Below, piece after piece: positions 40,676 to 49,906 of a stretch of DNA of 64,000 nucleotides (position 1 is its first letter; the number at the start of each line of letters is the position of its first letter). Source of the stretch: Micromonospora sediminicola (GTDB lineage: Bacteria > Actinomycetota > Actinomycetes > Mycobacteriales > Micromonosporaceae); assembly GCF_900089585.1 (NCBI RefSeq), contig NZ_FLRH01000003.1, positions 2,060,501 to 2,124,500 on the forward strand, given 5' to 3'. Made by a program: the position numbers and the translations under genes. The notes beneath the pieces were generated by a model that saw only the letters and a program-made list of their open reading frames with translations, ran no database searches and was not told the DNA's origin.

Positions 40676-42285
40676 TCGGGCGGCCTCGCGGTGAGGTGGT
40701 GACGACCTCGACCGGTGACCTGATCGTGTTCCGTCCGAGGCGGTTCGAACTGCCGATGTGGGCGGTGGTGCTCGGCCTGGTGCTGCGCTGGTCCGGGCGG
40801 GTGCTGTGGTGGTGCCTGCGTCATCCGGTGGCTACCGGCGCGGTGGTCCTGGCGCTGTGGCTGTACGTCGAGTTCGACTGGCTCGGCCTGGTGGTGCCGC
40901 TCGTGGTGGTGTCGACGGTCTCGGCGGTGTGGCGCTGGCGCGATGAGTCGTCCTGGTGGACCTGGCTGGCGGGTCCGCTGCTCGGGTCGTTCCGGCGAAT
41001 CTTCGTTTACCGGCGGGTGTGGCGTGAGGCCATGACACTCTGCGGGCTCACCGATACGTTCGACCGCCGGCACGTGCTCCCTGAGCTGCTGCGGGTCCGC
41101 TCGGATCAGGCCCTCGATGTGCTGACGGTGCGGATGGTTCGGGGTCAGACGCCGGAGCAGTTCCAGCGGATGAGCGCGAAACTGGCGTACGCCTTCGGCC
41201 GCCGGCACGCCCGGGTCTACGCGGAACGTCCCGGTGATCCGCCGACGCGTACGGGTCGGGGTGCGTGGGTGCTGCGGCTGGTCGATCGGGTGCGGTATCG
41301 GGACCGGCCGACGGTGGTCTATGTGGCGTTGGTGCGTACCGATGCGCTGCGCACGCTCGTGCCGCCGTTCCCGGTGCCGGCGGTGCCGGACTTCACCGCG
41401 CTGCCGCTGGCCCGGCGGGAGGACCTGCGCCCCTGGCCGCTGCATCTGCTCGCGACTCACGTCCTGGTGGGCGGCGCCACCCGGTCGGGGAAGGGCTCGG
41501 TGCTGTGGTCGCTGGTCCGGGTCCTCGGCGGCGGTGTCGCCTCGGGGCTGGTGCGGCTGTGGGTTGTCGACCCGAAGGGCGGGATGGAGTTCGCGCTCGG
41601 CCGGCCGATGTTCGCCCGGTTCGCCTGCAAGTCGTTCGAGGCGATGGCGGACCTGCTCGACGAGGCCGTGACCGTGCTGCGGGAGCGTCAAACCCGCCTG
41701 GCCGGAAGGGTTCGGGTGCATACGCCGACCGAGGCTGACCCGCTGGTCGTGGTCGTCGTCGACGAGATGGCCGCGCTGACCGCCTATTTGCAGGATGTCG
41801 AGCTGCGCAAGCGCATCGCCGCCTCGTTGGGGGTGCTGCTGTCGCAGGGGGCGGGCGTCGGCGTGCTGGTGGTGGCCGCGTTGCAGGACCCGCGTAAGGA
41901 GGTGCTGCCGTTTAGGGACCTGTTCCCGACCCGCATCGCGCTCGGCCTGACCGAGGCGTCACAGGTCGACATGGTCCTTGGTGACGGTGCCCGCAACCGG
42001 GGTGCGCTCGCGGATCAGATGCCCCGATGGGCCAAGGGCGTCGGGTACGTGATCCTCGACGGCACCCCCGACCCGATGCGGGTCCGGTTCTCCTACGTCA
42101 GCGACGACGACATCCGCGACATGGCCCAGCGCTTCCCGGCGCCGGCTGACGCCTCGGACATCCTCGCCCAGGTCGGCCGGGAAACCGCCACCGAACCGGT
42201 CCGGATTCCGTTGTCGCGCAAGCCTTCCGGGCCGCTGCTGCCCGACGCGCTGCGCAACCTCCTCGACTCCGACGGCGGGGGGTGA
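40672..42285 (+). CDS. FtsK/SpoIIIE-type conjugative DNA translocase (TraB/TraSA-like)
   Basis: 537 residues. Two N-terminal hydrophobic segments (about residues 22-70: PMWAVVLGLVLRW and VVLALWLYVEF) anchor it in the membrane. The motor has Walker A VGGATRSGKGSVLWSL (about 266-281), LWVVDPKGGMEF, and Walker B LVVVVVDEMAAL. This single protein moves double-stranded DNA between mycelia in AICEs and Streptomyces plasmids. GTG 40672 overlaps the zinc-ribbon stop. The final part would include a DNA-binding winged helix. Confidence 0.92.
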   Translation: MIGRPRGEVVTTSTGDLIVFRPRRFELPMWAVVLGLVLRWSGRVLWWCLRHPVATGAVVLALWLYVEFDWLGLVVPLVVVSTVSAVWRWRDESSWWTWLAGPLLGSFRRIFVYRRVWREAMTLCGLTDTFDRRHVLPELLRVRSDQALDVLTVRMVRGQTPEQFQRMSAKLAYAFGRRHARVYAERPGDPPTRTGRGAWVLRLVDRVRYRDRPTVVYVALVRTDALRTLVPPFPVPAVPDFTALPLARREDLRPWPLHLLATHVLVGGATRSGKGSVLWSLVRVLGGGVASGLVRLWVVDPKGGMEFALGRPMFARFACKSFEAMADLLDEAVTVLRERQTRLAGRVRVHTPTEADPLVVVVVDEMAALTAYLQDVELRKRIAASLGVLLSQGAGVGVLVVAALQDPRKEVLPFRDLFPTRIALGLTEASQVDMVLGDGARNRGALADQMPRWAKGVGYVILDGTPDPMRVRFSYVSDDDIRDMAQRFPAPADASDILAQVGRETATEPVRIPLSRKPSGPLLPDALRNLLDSDGGG

Positions 42286-42291
42286 GCCGCG

Positions 42292-42546
42292 GTGACCACC
42301 CCTGCGAACGGTCGCCGGTTCTACCGGCTGCGCACCCCGGAACCAGCCACCGCTGTGTCCGTCCGCGTCGACGCCGACCGGCCCGACCCGTACCCGGTCT
42401 ATCTCGCGGTCGGTGCGGGCCGGCGACGGATGTCCCTGACCCCCGACGAGGCGTGGGCGCTGTGGCGCTGCCTCTCCGAAGCCGTCGCCACCCTCGGCAC
42501 CCCTCCCGACTACATCCGCACCGACATCCGACCGGCCAGGAGGTAA
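42292..42546 (+). CDS. small hypothetical protein of the transfer operon, 84 aa
   Basis: GTG 42292 begins six bases after the translocase stop, with a GGGGTGAGCC upstream. Sequence RRRMSLTPDEAWALWRCLSEAVATLG suggests a beta part then a helix. No known domain; place and spacing fit the small Spd-type accessory proteins of AICEs. Confidence 0.65.
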   Translation: MTTPANGRRFYRLRTPEPATAVSVRVDADRPDPYPVYLAVGAGRRRMSLTPDEAWALWRCLSEAVATLGTPPDYIRTDIRPARR

Positions 42547-42551
42547 TCGCG

Positions 42552-42743
42552 ATGACCACCCTCACCCGCATCGTCAACCGGCTCCGCCGTCCGCTGCGCA
42601 TCCGCCTCGTCGGCCCGGCCGACCAGACCGCCGCCGCCCTGCACGGCCTGGCCCACATGGTCAACCGCCGCCCCGACATGAACGACCGGCGCATCCACAT
42701 CGACCTCACCATCCGCGAAAAGCCGCTGGAGGAATGGCGATGA
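42552..42743 (+). CDS. small hypothetical protein of the transfer operon, 63 aa
   Basis: MTTLTRIVNRLRRPLRIRLVG start; short basic protein ending EKPLEEWR. It lies five bases after the previous stop and overlaps the next start by four bases, which supports it as an expressed gene. Function unknown. Confidence 0.6.
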   Translation: MTTLTRIVNRLRRPLRIRLVGPADQTAAALHGLAHMVNRRPDMNDRRIHIDLTIREKPLEEWR

Positions 42744-43285
42744 CCGAGCGCACCGAATCCGCCGTACGCCTGGCGATCCTGCTCGCCATCGGCGCCATGG
42801 CCGGCGCCGCCGCCTTCACCCACGTCCACGACCTGTCCGTCGCCCACGGCCAACCCAACTGGATCGGCTGGGCCAACGCCGTAGCGGTCGAGCTGATGAC
42901 CATCTACCTCGGCCTGGAACTGCGCGCCCGCCGTCGTACCGGTCGACCGGTCGGCCTGGTGGGCTCGCTGCTGGTGGCGTTCGCGTTGTTGTCCCTCGCC
43001 GCCCAGGTCGCGGAAGCCCATCCGTCGGTGTGGGGATGGGTCGTGGCGGCGGTGCCGTCGCTGGCTTTCCTCGCCCTGGTGAAGGTCGTCCTGTCCAACG
43101 CTCCAGTCACGCCGCCGGCTGTCGAGTCAGACCAGCCCGATGCGTACCGGTACGAAGAGCTGGCGGAAGCCACCGATGTTGAGCCGGCCCGCCCGACTGT
43201 GCCGGCGTCGCCCGTCGTGCCGGCGGTGCTGCCTCCGCGCGCTGTCCAGTCCAACCGGCCGCACGTCGTCGGGATCATCCGATGA
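42740..43285 (+). CDS. DUF2637/Spd-like membrane protein
   Basis: 181 residues with four hydrophobic helices in the first 115 residues (LAILLAIGAMAGAAAFTHV, IGWANAVAVELMTIYLGLEL, VGLVGSLLVAFALLSLAA, WVVAAVPSLAFLALVKVVL) and a Pro/Val-rich cytoplasmic tail. This is the arrangement of DUF2637 proteins in actinomycete plasmids and AICEs, linked to intramycelial spread. ATG 42740 is chosen because GGAGG is at 42728-42732 with seven bases spacing. Confidence 0.8.
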   Translation: MTERTESAVRLAILLAIGAMAGAAAFTHVHDLSVAHGQPNWIGWANAVAVELMTIYLGLELRARRRTGRPVGLVGSLLVAFALLSLAAQVAEAHPSVWGWVVAAVPSLAFLALVKVVLSNAPVTPPAVESDQPDAYRYEELAEATDVEPARPTVPASPVVPAVLPPRAVQSNRPHVVGIIR

Positions 43286-45035
43286 CCGCACTGACCCTGC
43301 CCGGCCTCGCGCCGGCCGCCGCGCCGACCCCGGTTGCTCCTCGGCCGGGGTCGCGGGCGGCCCGCATGGCGCTCCCTCGCTCGGTCGACGTGCTCAAGGA
43401 GATCGCCGCCGAGTACGGCGTCTGCGTACGCCCCCTCGCCATGCGCCGCACGGATCTCGACACCGGCCTGACCGAGGTCATCGACCTGCCCTGCGGCGCG
43501 ACCCGGGAGGACAAGTGCGCGCCGTGCGCGAAGAAGAACCGCCGGCTGCGTCAGGCCCAGATCCGGGAGGGCTGGCACCGCGACGACGAACCACTACCGC
43601 CCCCGGAACCGGCGACCGAGGAACAGGAATCCCTGATCCTGTTCCGCGCACACCTGGAGTTCTCCCGCGACGAGGCATCCCGGGCATGCCAGTGGGACCA
43701 GGTCGACGACCTCGACGAGGCGATCCGCGAAGTGGAAGAAGCGATCGCGGCCGAAGGGCTCCGGGGACGCGTCGCCCCTCCGCACGCCAGCGTCAACGAG
43801 GACCAGGGCGACGACGACACCGGCCCGCGCCGCAAGCGTTCCACCCGACGGCGTCAGGACGCCCCGGAACTGCCTCGCCGCAAGGTCGAGGCGCGCACGG
43901 TCGGCAGGACGTACACCGCTGCGGACGGGGCCACCTACCGGCCGTCGATGTGGTTGACGCTCACCCTCGACTCCTACGGCCCGGTCCGCCCCGACGGCAC
44001 CCCGCTCAACCCCGACCGGTACGACTACCGCCGTGCCGCGTGGGACGCGGTGCACTTCCCTCGGCTGCTGGATCGGTTCTGGCAGAACCTGCGGCGGTGT
44101 GAGGGCTGGAACGTCCAGTACGCCGGCTGCGTCGAGCCGCAACGCCGACTCGCCCCACACGCGCACTTCGCTATCCGGGGCACGATTCCCGGGACATCCT
44201 GCGCACCGTCGCGGCGGCGACCTATCACCAGGTGTGGTGGCCGGCGGTCGACGTCGCGCGGTACACCGTCGAGCGGCCTCCGGTGTGGGACGAGGACGCC
44301 TCGGCGTGGGTCGACCCGGACACTCGTCAGCCGCTGACCACCTGGACGGAAGCGCTCGACGCCATCGACGCGGAACCCGACGCGGAACCGGTGCACGTGG
44401 TCCGCTTCGGCGCCCAGGTCGACGCCCGCGGCGTCATGCCCGGCACCGAGGACGCGGAGCGGACCATCCGGTACGTCACGAAGTACATCACCAAACACAC
44501 CGGCGACTGCCACAAGGCCACCACCGACCGGCAGCGGGCACATCTGGACCGGCTGTGGCGGGAACTGCGCGTGACCCCCTGCACCGACCGGTGCGCGAAC
44601 TGGCTGCTGTACGGCGTCGCGCCGAAGAAGGCGCACGCGAAGCTCAAGCCGGGCCGCTGCAAGGGCAAGGTCCACCAGCGGGACACCCTCGGCATCGGCG
44701 GCCGGCGCATCCTCATCTCCCGCGACTGGTCCGGCAAGACGCTCTCCGACCACAAGCACGACGTGCGGGCCTGGGTGCGGGCGCTGCTCGGCGTCACCGT
44801 CGGACTCGATGGCGTTGACGACCAGGGCGCCACCGTCGAACCGGTCCGCCACGCCTGGGAACTCGCCCGCCCCGATGATCCGGACGTGCCGGCGATGGCT
44901 CACCGGCTGCTGCGGTCGATCAGCGAACGTGCCCGTTGGCGCTCCGAACTGCTCGCCGCTAAGGACCGCGCCGCCCAGCTCCCCGCAGACGCCTCGACGA
45001 CGGAAGCGGACGACAAGACGGGGGAGGGGCTGTGA
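43282..45035 (+). pseudogene. RepSA-like replication initiator interrupted by a -1 frameshift
   Basis: The first part (43282 to about 44190) encodes a zinc-motif region CGATREDKCAPCAKKNRRLR, then SMWLTLTLDSYGPV and APHAHFAIRGTIP, an HUH-type motif. The rest of the family (AAATYHQVWWPAVDVARYTVERP, then RTIRYVTKYITKH with the catalytic Tyr/Lys region) continues only in the next frame, from about 44190. One base appears missing in ATTCCCGGGACA; with one extra C the reading joins perfectly. So this is a recent mutation, a sequencing error, or recoding. Intact product would be about 584 residues. ATG overlaps the previous gene by four bases. Rolling-circle-type initiation is expected for RepSA. 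Confidence 0.85.
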
Positions 45036-45214
45036 TGGCCAAGGACGAGCTGTGGACGGTTCGGGACGTGTCGGCGTACCTCCGGGTCCCGCAGGAGACG
45101 CTGTACCGCTGGCGCAAGGTCAAGTACGGTCCGCCGGCGGCCCGGGTCGGCCGACACCTGCGCTACGAGCCGGAAGCGGTCCGGGCCTGGGTACGCGAGC
45201 AGGCGGCGGCCTGA
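45032..45214 (+). CDS. xis: excisionase (Xis), MerR-type helix-turn-helix
   Basis: 60 residues: LWTVRDVSAYLRVPQETLYRW followed by KYGPPAARVGRHLRYEPEAVRAW, the standard small AICE excisionase. GTG 45032 or ATG 45035, both with GAGGGG upstream; the stop of rep overlaps the start. It directs the integrase toward excision by bending DNA near attL/attR. Its stop overlaps the integrase ATG. Confidence 0.9.
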   Translation: MMAKDELWTVRDVSAYLRVPQETLYRWRKVKYGPPAARVGRHLRYEPEAVRAWVREQAAA

Positions 45215-46431
45215 TGGGGCACGTCGAGGATCGCTGGTACAAGACGCTGCGTCACGAGGGCGGGCGGAAGGAGCGGGTCAAGACGCAACTGTTCGGCAAG
45301 GGTCTGCGCTACCGGGTGCGGTACATCGGCCCGGACGGCAAGGAACGCAAGAAGTCCTTCCCGGACCGGGCCAAGCGTGAGGCTGAGGCGTTCATGGTCT
45401 CCACCGAGACGGACAAGCTCCGGGGCTCCTACGTCGATCCGCTCGCCGGCCGGATGACCTTCGCCGAGTACGCCGAAACGTGGCTGCGGACCCGTTCCTT
45501 CGACGAGTCGACGCGGGAGGTCACCGAGCATCGGGTACGCAAGTACCTGCTGCCGTTCTTCGGCTCTCGGCAACTGGCGTCGATCAAGCCGGGTCACATC
45601 CGGGAGTGGGACGCCGCGTTGGTCGGCAAGCTGGCCCCGGCGACCCGGGCCGTCATCTTCGCGCACCTGCGGACCATCCTCGGCGCGGCCGTCGACGACG
45701 AACGGATCGCGAAGAACCCCTGTTCGGCAAAGTCGGTCACCCCGCCGCGACCGGTGCAGCGCCGGATAGTGCCGCTGCGCTACGACCAGGTTTCGGCAAT
45801 CCGCGGTGGCCTCGCCCAGCGGTACCGGGCGATGGTCGACCTGGGCGCCGGCTGCGGTCTGCGGCAGGGCGAAATCCTGGGGCTCGGCGTCGACGACATC
45901 GACCTCGACGCGGGATGGGTGCACGTCACGCGTCAGGTCAAGCTCGTCCGCTCCCGGCTCGTCTTCGGCCTGCCCAAGAACGACCGGGACCGCCGGATAC
46001 CGCTGCCCGACTCCGTCGCCCTGGTGCTGCATCAACACATCGACGACTTCCCGCCGGTGGTGCTCACCCTGCCGTGGGAGAACCCGGCCGATGAGGAGCG
46101 GGTGACTGTGCCGCTGCTGTTCACCACCACCCGCCGGGGTGCGATCAACCGGCACACCTTCGACGACAAGAGTTGGCGCCCGGCCGTACGGGCGGCCGGC
46201 ATCACGCCGACCCGGGCCACCGGCATGCACGCGCTGCGCCACTTCTACGCCTCGTCGCTGCTGGACGCGGGGGAGAGCATCAAGGCCCTCGCGTCGTACC
46301 TCGGCCACGCCGACCCGGGCTTCACGCTCCGGGTCTACACGCACCTGATGCCGGCCAGCGAGGAACGCACCCGCAACGCGATCGACAACCTGTTTGGGCC
46401 AGCCACTGAAGGGCCAGGATCACGCTCGTGA
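45214..46431 (+). CDS. int: tyrosine site-specific integrase
   Basis: 405 residues: N-terminal arm-binding part with KGLRYRVRYIGPDGKERKKSF, SAM-like core-binding domain (FAEYAETWLRTRSFDE), and the catalytic domain with Arg in GCGLRQGEILGL (about 217), HALRHF (His 338, Arg 341), LGHADPG and Tyr in RVYTHLM (about 375). It recombines attP with attB in rnpB; the gene is beside attR, as usual. ATG 45214 overlaps the Xis stop by one base. Confidence 0.95.
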   Translation: MGHVEDRWYKTLRHEGGRKERVKTQLFGKGLRYRVRYIGPDGKERKKSFPDRAKREAEAFMVSTETDKLRGSYVDPLAGRMTFAEYAETWLRTRSFDESTREVTEHRVRKYLLPFFGSRQLASIKPGHIREWDAALVGKLAPATRAVIFAHLRTILGAAVDDERIAKNPCSAKSVTPPRPVQRRIVPLRYDQVSAIRGGLAQRYRAMVDLGAGCGLRQGEILGLGVDDIDLDAGWVHVTRQVKLVRSRLVFGLPKNDRDRRIPLPDSVALVLHQHIDDFPPVVLTLPWENPADEERVTVPLLFTTTRRGAINRHTFDDKSWRPAVRAAGITPTRATGMHALRHFYASSLLDAGESIKALASYLGHADPGFTLRVYTHLMPASEERTRNAIDNLFGPATEGPGSRS

Positions 46432-47093
46432 CAGCGCGGTACCTGAAGGTCAGACTCGTCCGGGTGGAACTCGTTGAGTTGGGTGTGGTCGCTGCTCCAT
46501 CCGGTGTCTTGGTCCTCGCGACGGTCGGGCACCTCGACTACATCTGGCCGAGTGTTGGCGAGCAGCTTTCCGATCGTGCAGCGGCGGTCGCTGCCACCGG
46601 TGGTGGCCATATCCAGGAATGGCTGTTCGAGGCGGTCGCCGTACCTGTCGAAGCGAACCGTCCCCTACCCGTGCTGGCGGCTACCCAGCCGTCCCCGTTC
46701 TTCGGTGAGGCTGCCATCACGATGCTTGAGGTTCGTCTTGGCGGAGAGAGCGCCGGCCGGTTGCTCGGTGACCTTCCGGCCGACCGGTGCGGCATGGTCC
46801 TGGGCGATGCCGTCGCACTCGATTCGTGGGTCGGCCTCTCCGTGCCGCCGCATACCGACTACGACAACTTTCGCCGGTCCGCCAAGAAGCATCCGCTGCA
46901 CGTCGGCGCGGTTGAGGTCGCCGGCTGTTCCCTTCTCGGCATCGGCTGGGGCGAGGGTGACCACTCGATGCGGCACCGGGGAGAGCGGGCGGCGGGTCAC
47001 GTCTACCCGGTGACGATCATCCGTGACCACTCGTCGGGGGTCGTTCTGCGGTGGGATGTTGACCCCGCCAAGATTCGACCTCAGACGGCCTGA
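46428..47093 (+). CDS. hypothetical protein between int and attR
   Basis: 221 residues, GTG 46428 overlapping the integrase stop by four bases, so cotranscribed with it. Alternating beta segments (LVRVELVELGVVAAPSGVLVLATV, VGLSVPPHTDYDN, LLGIGWGEGDH) and no membrane helix or known motif. Position at the end of the element suggests cargo or an integration accessory protein; I do not recognise its family. Confidence 0.65.
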   Translation: MTARYLKVRLVRVELVELGVVAAPSGVLVLATVGHLDYIWPSVGEQLSDRAAAVAATGGGHIQEWLFEAVAVPVEANRPLPVLAATQPSPFFGEAAITMLEVRLGGESAGRLLGDLPADRCGMVLGDAVALDSWVGLSVPPHTDYDNFRRSAKKHPLHVGAVEVAGCSLLGIGWGEGDHSMRHRGERAAGHVYPVTIIRDHSSGVVLRWDVDPAKIRPQTA

Positions 47094-47113
47094 GGGCGGC
47101 GGCGTGGTCCTCT

Positions 47114-47133
47114 CTGACGCCCTGGCGACGCCC
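47114..47133. repeat. two GACGCCCTG repeats, likely integrase arm sites (right)
   Basis: Copies at 47114 and 47125, 11 bases apart, matching those near attL. They lie 54-73 bases inside attR. Confidence 0.6.
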
Positions 47134-47186
47134 TGGGAGGGTGTCAGGAGGGTGAAACGCCTGCTCAGAGTGCGTGCACCCTTCAC

Positions 47187-47219
47187 AATCCGGCGTACAG
47201 GTCGACTCGTCCGTCGCCC
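47187..47219. repeat. attR: 33-bp copy of the rnpB 3' end
   Basis: Starts AATCCGGCGTACAGG, identical to 30316-30348. It has no RNase P RNA upstream and marks the right boundary of the element. Confidence 0.93.
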
Positions 47220-47279
47220 TGTCGCCCCGGAGATCGCATCGCTACCGCCCTTCTCGGACGTGACCGCCAGTCCCTCCCA

Positions 47280-47522
47280 TCAACCGATGTGCCGCTCGAC
47301 GACCTCTCGTACCTGACGACGGAGGTCCGGGTGCTCGCCGCCGCTCATCCCCTCGGCCTCGAAGATCGCGTCGGTGAAGCCGTCCACCCCACCCGGAGGC
47401 GACTCGCGGAGCCGGCGCCTCTCCTCCGGTGGCAGGCAGAAGCCCAGCTTGACGCAGAGTTCGTCGAGGAGCCGGCGCACGTCGGACTCCCGGTCGTCAC
47501 GGTGGCCCATGGAGGACAGCAT
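47280..47522 (-). CDS. small hypothetical protein, 80 aa
   Basis: Acidic/basic helical protein: DVRRLLDELCVKLGFCLPPEE, FTDAIFEAEGM and a final LRRQVREVVERHIG. ATG 47522 or 47510. First chromosomal gene after attR. Strong GC3 and a clear amphipathic pattern support it, but no domain is known. Confidence 0.6.
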   Translation of the reverse strand: MLSSMGHRDDRESDVRRLLDELCVKLGFCLPPEERRRLRESPPGGVDGFTDAIFEAEGMSGGEHPDLRRQVREVVERHIG

Positions 47523-47610
47523 GACGAACCCGGGACGTGGCCCTCCCTAGGGGGATCATGGGTGCTGCTCCGGATGTCGGACGGCGTGCCCGCCGCGCAG
47601 GATCGGAGGC

Positions 47611-48534
47611 ATGAGCCTGCCCAGACCGCGCCGCCCGCTCCGGGACGCCGACGGCGTACGCCGGTTCCGGCTCTTCCTGGTCGCCGCCGTGCTCACCGTG
47701 GCGGTGACCCGGCTCTACCTGGCGGCCACCGGCTTCCCGCAGCTCGGCTCCGGCGACCTGCACGTGGCGCACCTGCTCTGGGGTGGGCTCGGCATGCTCG
47801 TCGCGCACCTGCTCCCGATGCTCTTCCTGGGCCGGGCGGTGCGTACCGCCGCCGCGGTGCTGGCCGGCGTGGGCTTCGGGCTGTTCATCGACGAGGTGGG
47901 GAAGTTCGTGACCCGGGACCACGACTACTTCTACGAGCCGGTCGCCGCGCTGATCCACGCCACGTTCCTCGCCGCCTGCGTGTTCGTGCTCCTCGTGGTG
48001 GGCCGTCGGCCGCCCACCGAGCGGGAACGGCGGGCCAACGCGGCCCAGGCCCTGGCGTACGCGGTGGCGGCGGGTGGCGTCCACCGGCCGGGCTTCCGGT
48101 GGCCGGACCGCCTGCGTACCCCTGTCGAGCTGATGTCGGGAACGACTCGGACGCCCGCGCTGGACCGCGCCACCGTGGTGGCGGTCGGGCTGCTCGCGGT
48201 GTTCTCGCTGGGCCGGCCGCTGGTGCTGTTGTCCCGTGAGCCAGGGCTGTGGCGCGGCGCCCACCTGGCGGCGGCGGTCGCCGCGCTGCTCGTCACCGCC
48301 GTCGGGCTGATCCGGTGGGCGGCGGGCCGGCGGGCGTCCGCGCTCGGGGCGCTCACGTCCGCCCTGGTGCTGCAGTTGGTCGTGGTGCAGTTCTTCTGGC
48401 TGCTCGACCACGAGTTCGCCGGCTTCGCGCTGGTGCTGGTCACGCTCGCCCTGCTCGGCCGCTGCCGGGGAATGGCCGCCCGGCAGCGGGCGGCGGCGGG
48501 TGACGCGGACGGTCGGGTGCGGGTCGCGGCCTGA
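47611..48534 (+). CDS. multi-helix membrane protein of unknown function
   Basis: 307 residues with about seven hydrophobic helices (FRLFLVAAVLTVAVTRLYLA, LLWGGLGMLVAHLLPMLFLG, AAAVLAGVGFGLFIDEVGKF, LIHATFLAACVFVLLVVG, then three in the second half). The FIDEVGKFVTRDHDYFY segment is typical of an actinobacterial family without known function. No transport motif visible. ATG 47611. Confidence 0.75.
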   Translation: MSLPRPRRPLRDADGVRRFRLFLVAAVLTVAVTRLYLAATGFPQLGSGDLHVAHLLWGGLGMLVAHLLPMLFLGRAVRTAAAVLAGVGFGLFIDEVGKFVTRDHDYFYEPVAALIHATFLAACVFVLLVVGRRPPTERERRANAAQALAYAVAAGGVHRPGFRWPDRLRTPVELMSGTTRTPALDRATVVAVGLLAVFSLGRPLVLLSREPGLWRGAHLAAAVAALLVTAVGLIRWAAGRRASALGALTSALVLQLVVVQFFWLLDHEFAGFALVLVTLALLGRCRGMAARQRAAAGDADGRVRVAA

Positions 48535-48685
48535 GTCGTTGGTGATATCAGCTCGACAGGCGGCGAGGACCGAGGTCCGTCCGCCCCGGCGGGATCGCCG
48601 ACCGTCGGTCCCCCTCCGGGGGAGGGCACGGGTACGGGCCGGCGCCGGTCGCGCCGACCGCTGGGGCCGGCGCGACCGGCGCCGG

Positions 48686-49171
48686 TCAGGTCGTGGTCGG
48701 GGTGACGCCGTCGAGCAGGTCGGCCAGGCGGGCCGCGGTGGTCGGGGCGTGCAGGTGCAGCCGCGCCACGTTGATGCTGTCCGTGCCGACCACGGCGAGC
48801 AGGGCTTGCGGGCTCACCGCGTAGACGCTGAGATAGCCGCCCTCGTTGCGCACGGTGGACTGCTGGAAGTCGCCCTGGCCCAGCCGGGATCCGACCTGCC
48901 GGCCCAGCCCGAACATGGTGGCGGCCAGCGCCGCCAGGTCGTCCGGGTCGGCGCCGTTCTGCAGGTTGTGCGTGACGAGCAGCCCGTCCACGCCGCCGAG
49001 GACACAGCCGTGCACCCCGGGGATCTGCAGCCGCAGCGCCGACAGCTCCTGCCCGATGGCCGGGTACGGCAGGGCCGGGTTGCCGGCCAGCGAGGGCGGC
49101 AGCGTGCGCGGGGGTGGCAGGGCGCCGGCCCGGGCCGGCGTACGGCGGGGGAGGTCGTCCACCCGGCTCAC
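48686..49171 (-). CDS. roadblock/LC7-domain protein A
   Basis: 161 residues. A disordered Pro-rich N-terminus (1-35) leads to a roadblock domain: IPGVHGCVLGGVDGLLVTHNL, LAALAATMFGLGRQVG, LAVVGTDSINVARLHLH. ATG 49171 overlaps the stop of the upstream roadblock gene by four bases, so the two are coupled and may form a heterodimer. Roadblock proteins usually regulate a small GTPase; none is encoded here. Confidence 0.85.
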   Translation of the reverse strand: MSRVDDLPRRTPARAGALPPPRTLPPSLAGNPALPYPAIGQELSALRLQIPGVHGCVLGGVDGLLVTHNLQNGADPDDLAALAATMFGLGRQVGSRLGQGDFQQSTVRNEGGYLSVYAVSPQALLAVVGTDSINVARLHLHAPTTAARLADLLDGVTPTTT

Positions 49172-49539
49172 AGCTCCAGGGTCTCCTCGATCACGCGCAG
49201 CTGATGCCGGGCCATCGCGAGGTTGGCCCGGCTCTTGCTCACCATCAGGTAGAGGAACAGTCCCTTGCCGGTGCGGTTGCTCAGCGGTCGGATCAGGTGG
49301 TACTGGCTGCCGAGCGTGATGAGGATGTCCTCGATCTCGTCGTCGAGCTTCAGCATCTCGATGGTGCGCAGCTTGGCCCGGACCACGTCGGTGTTGCCGG
49401 CGGCGGCGACGGTCAGGTCGATCTCGCCGGTGCCCCCGGCCACGCCGAGGGTCATGCCACTGGTGTAGTCGACGAGCGCGGCTCCGATCGCCCCGTCGAT
49501 GCTCATCGCGTTCTTCAACGCGACGTCAAGATTGCCCAC
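49168..49539 (-). CDS. roadblock/LC7-like protein B
   Basis: 123 residues: SIDGAIGAALVDYTSGMTLGVAG, EIDLTVAAAGNTDVVRAKLRTI, IEDILITLGSQYHLIRPLSN, FLYLMVSKSRANLAMARHQL; same fold length as typical roadblock proteins. GTG 49539 with GGGAGAG five bases upstream. First gene of the pair. Confidence 0.85.
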   Translation of the reverse strand: MGNLDVALKNAMSIDGAIGAALVDYTSGMTLGVAGGTGEIDLTVAAAGNTDVVRAKLRTIEMLKLDDEIEDILITLGSQYHLIRPLSNRTGKGLFLYLMVSKSRANLAMARHQLRVIEETLEL

Positions 49540-49906
49540 GGTTCTCTCCCCAGGTCTGACGGGATGCGCCGGCGGGCCCGCTCGCGGTGTCCGGCGGGGC
49601 TGACAGCCGACGTCTCCCGCGAATATGCTCCGTCGAGGCTTGCACAACGCCGTCCGCCCGGCACCGGCTCGGGCGATGATCCACCGAAGCGGAGCCCCCG
49701 GCTCGGCCGCCGGTCCCGTAAGTGGGACTCACCGTCGGATGGTCGATCCTGCCTCCTGCTGCTAGAGCGGGGACGTGTCGTCCCGCGTGCCCCGTCTTCC
49801 GTCGTTCCCCGTCGCGACCGCCACGACCAGGTCTAATGTGGAGAGGGCGACGACTATTTGTGGCGTTCCGGTGGCGGCCGGGCGGTTCCCGGTGCACAGT
49901 GATCGC
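49540..49906. other. 367-base intergenic region
   Basis: Divergent promoters for the roadblock pair and the small gene at 49907 are expected. A short GTCCC-N6-GGGAC dyad is near 49714-49729. No gene seen. Confidence 0.5.

Noticed and set aside
43282..45035. Two separate genes instead of one frameshifted rep
   Set aside because: The second frame has no start site near the break and its protein continues the RepSA family exactly where the first stops matching.
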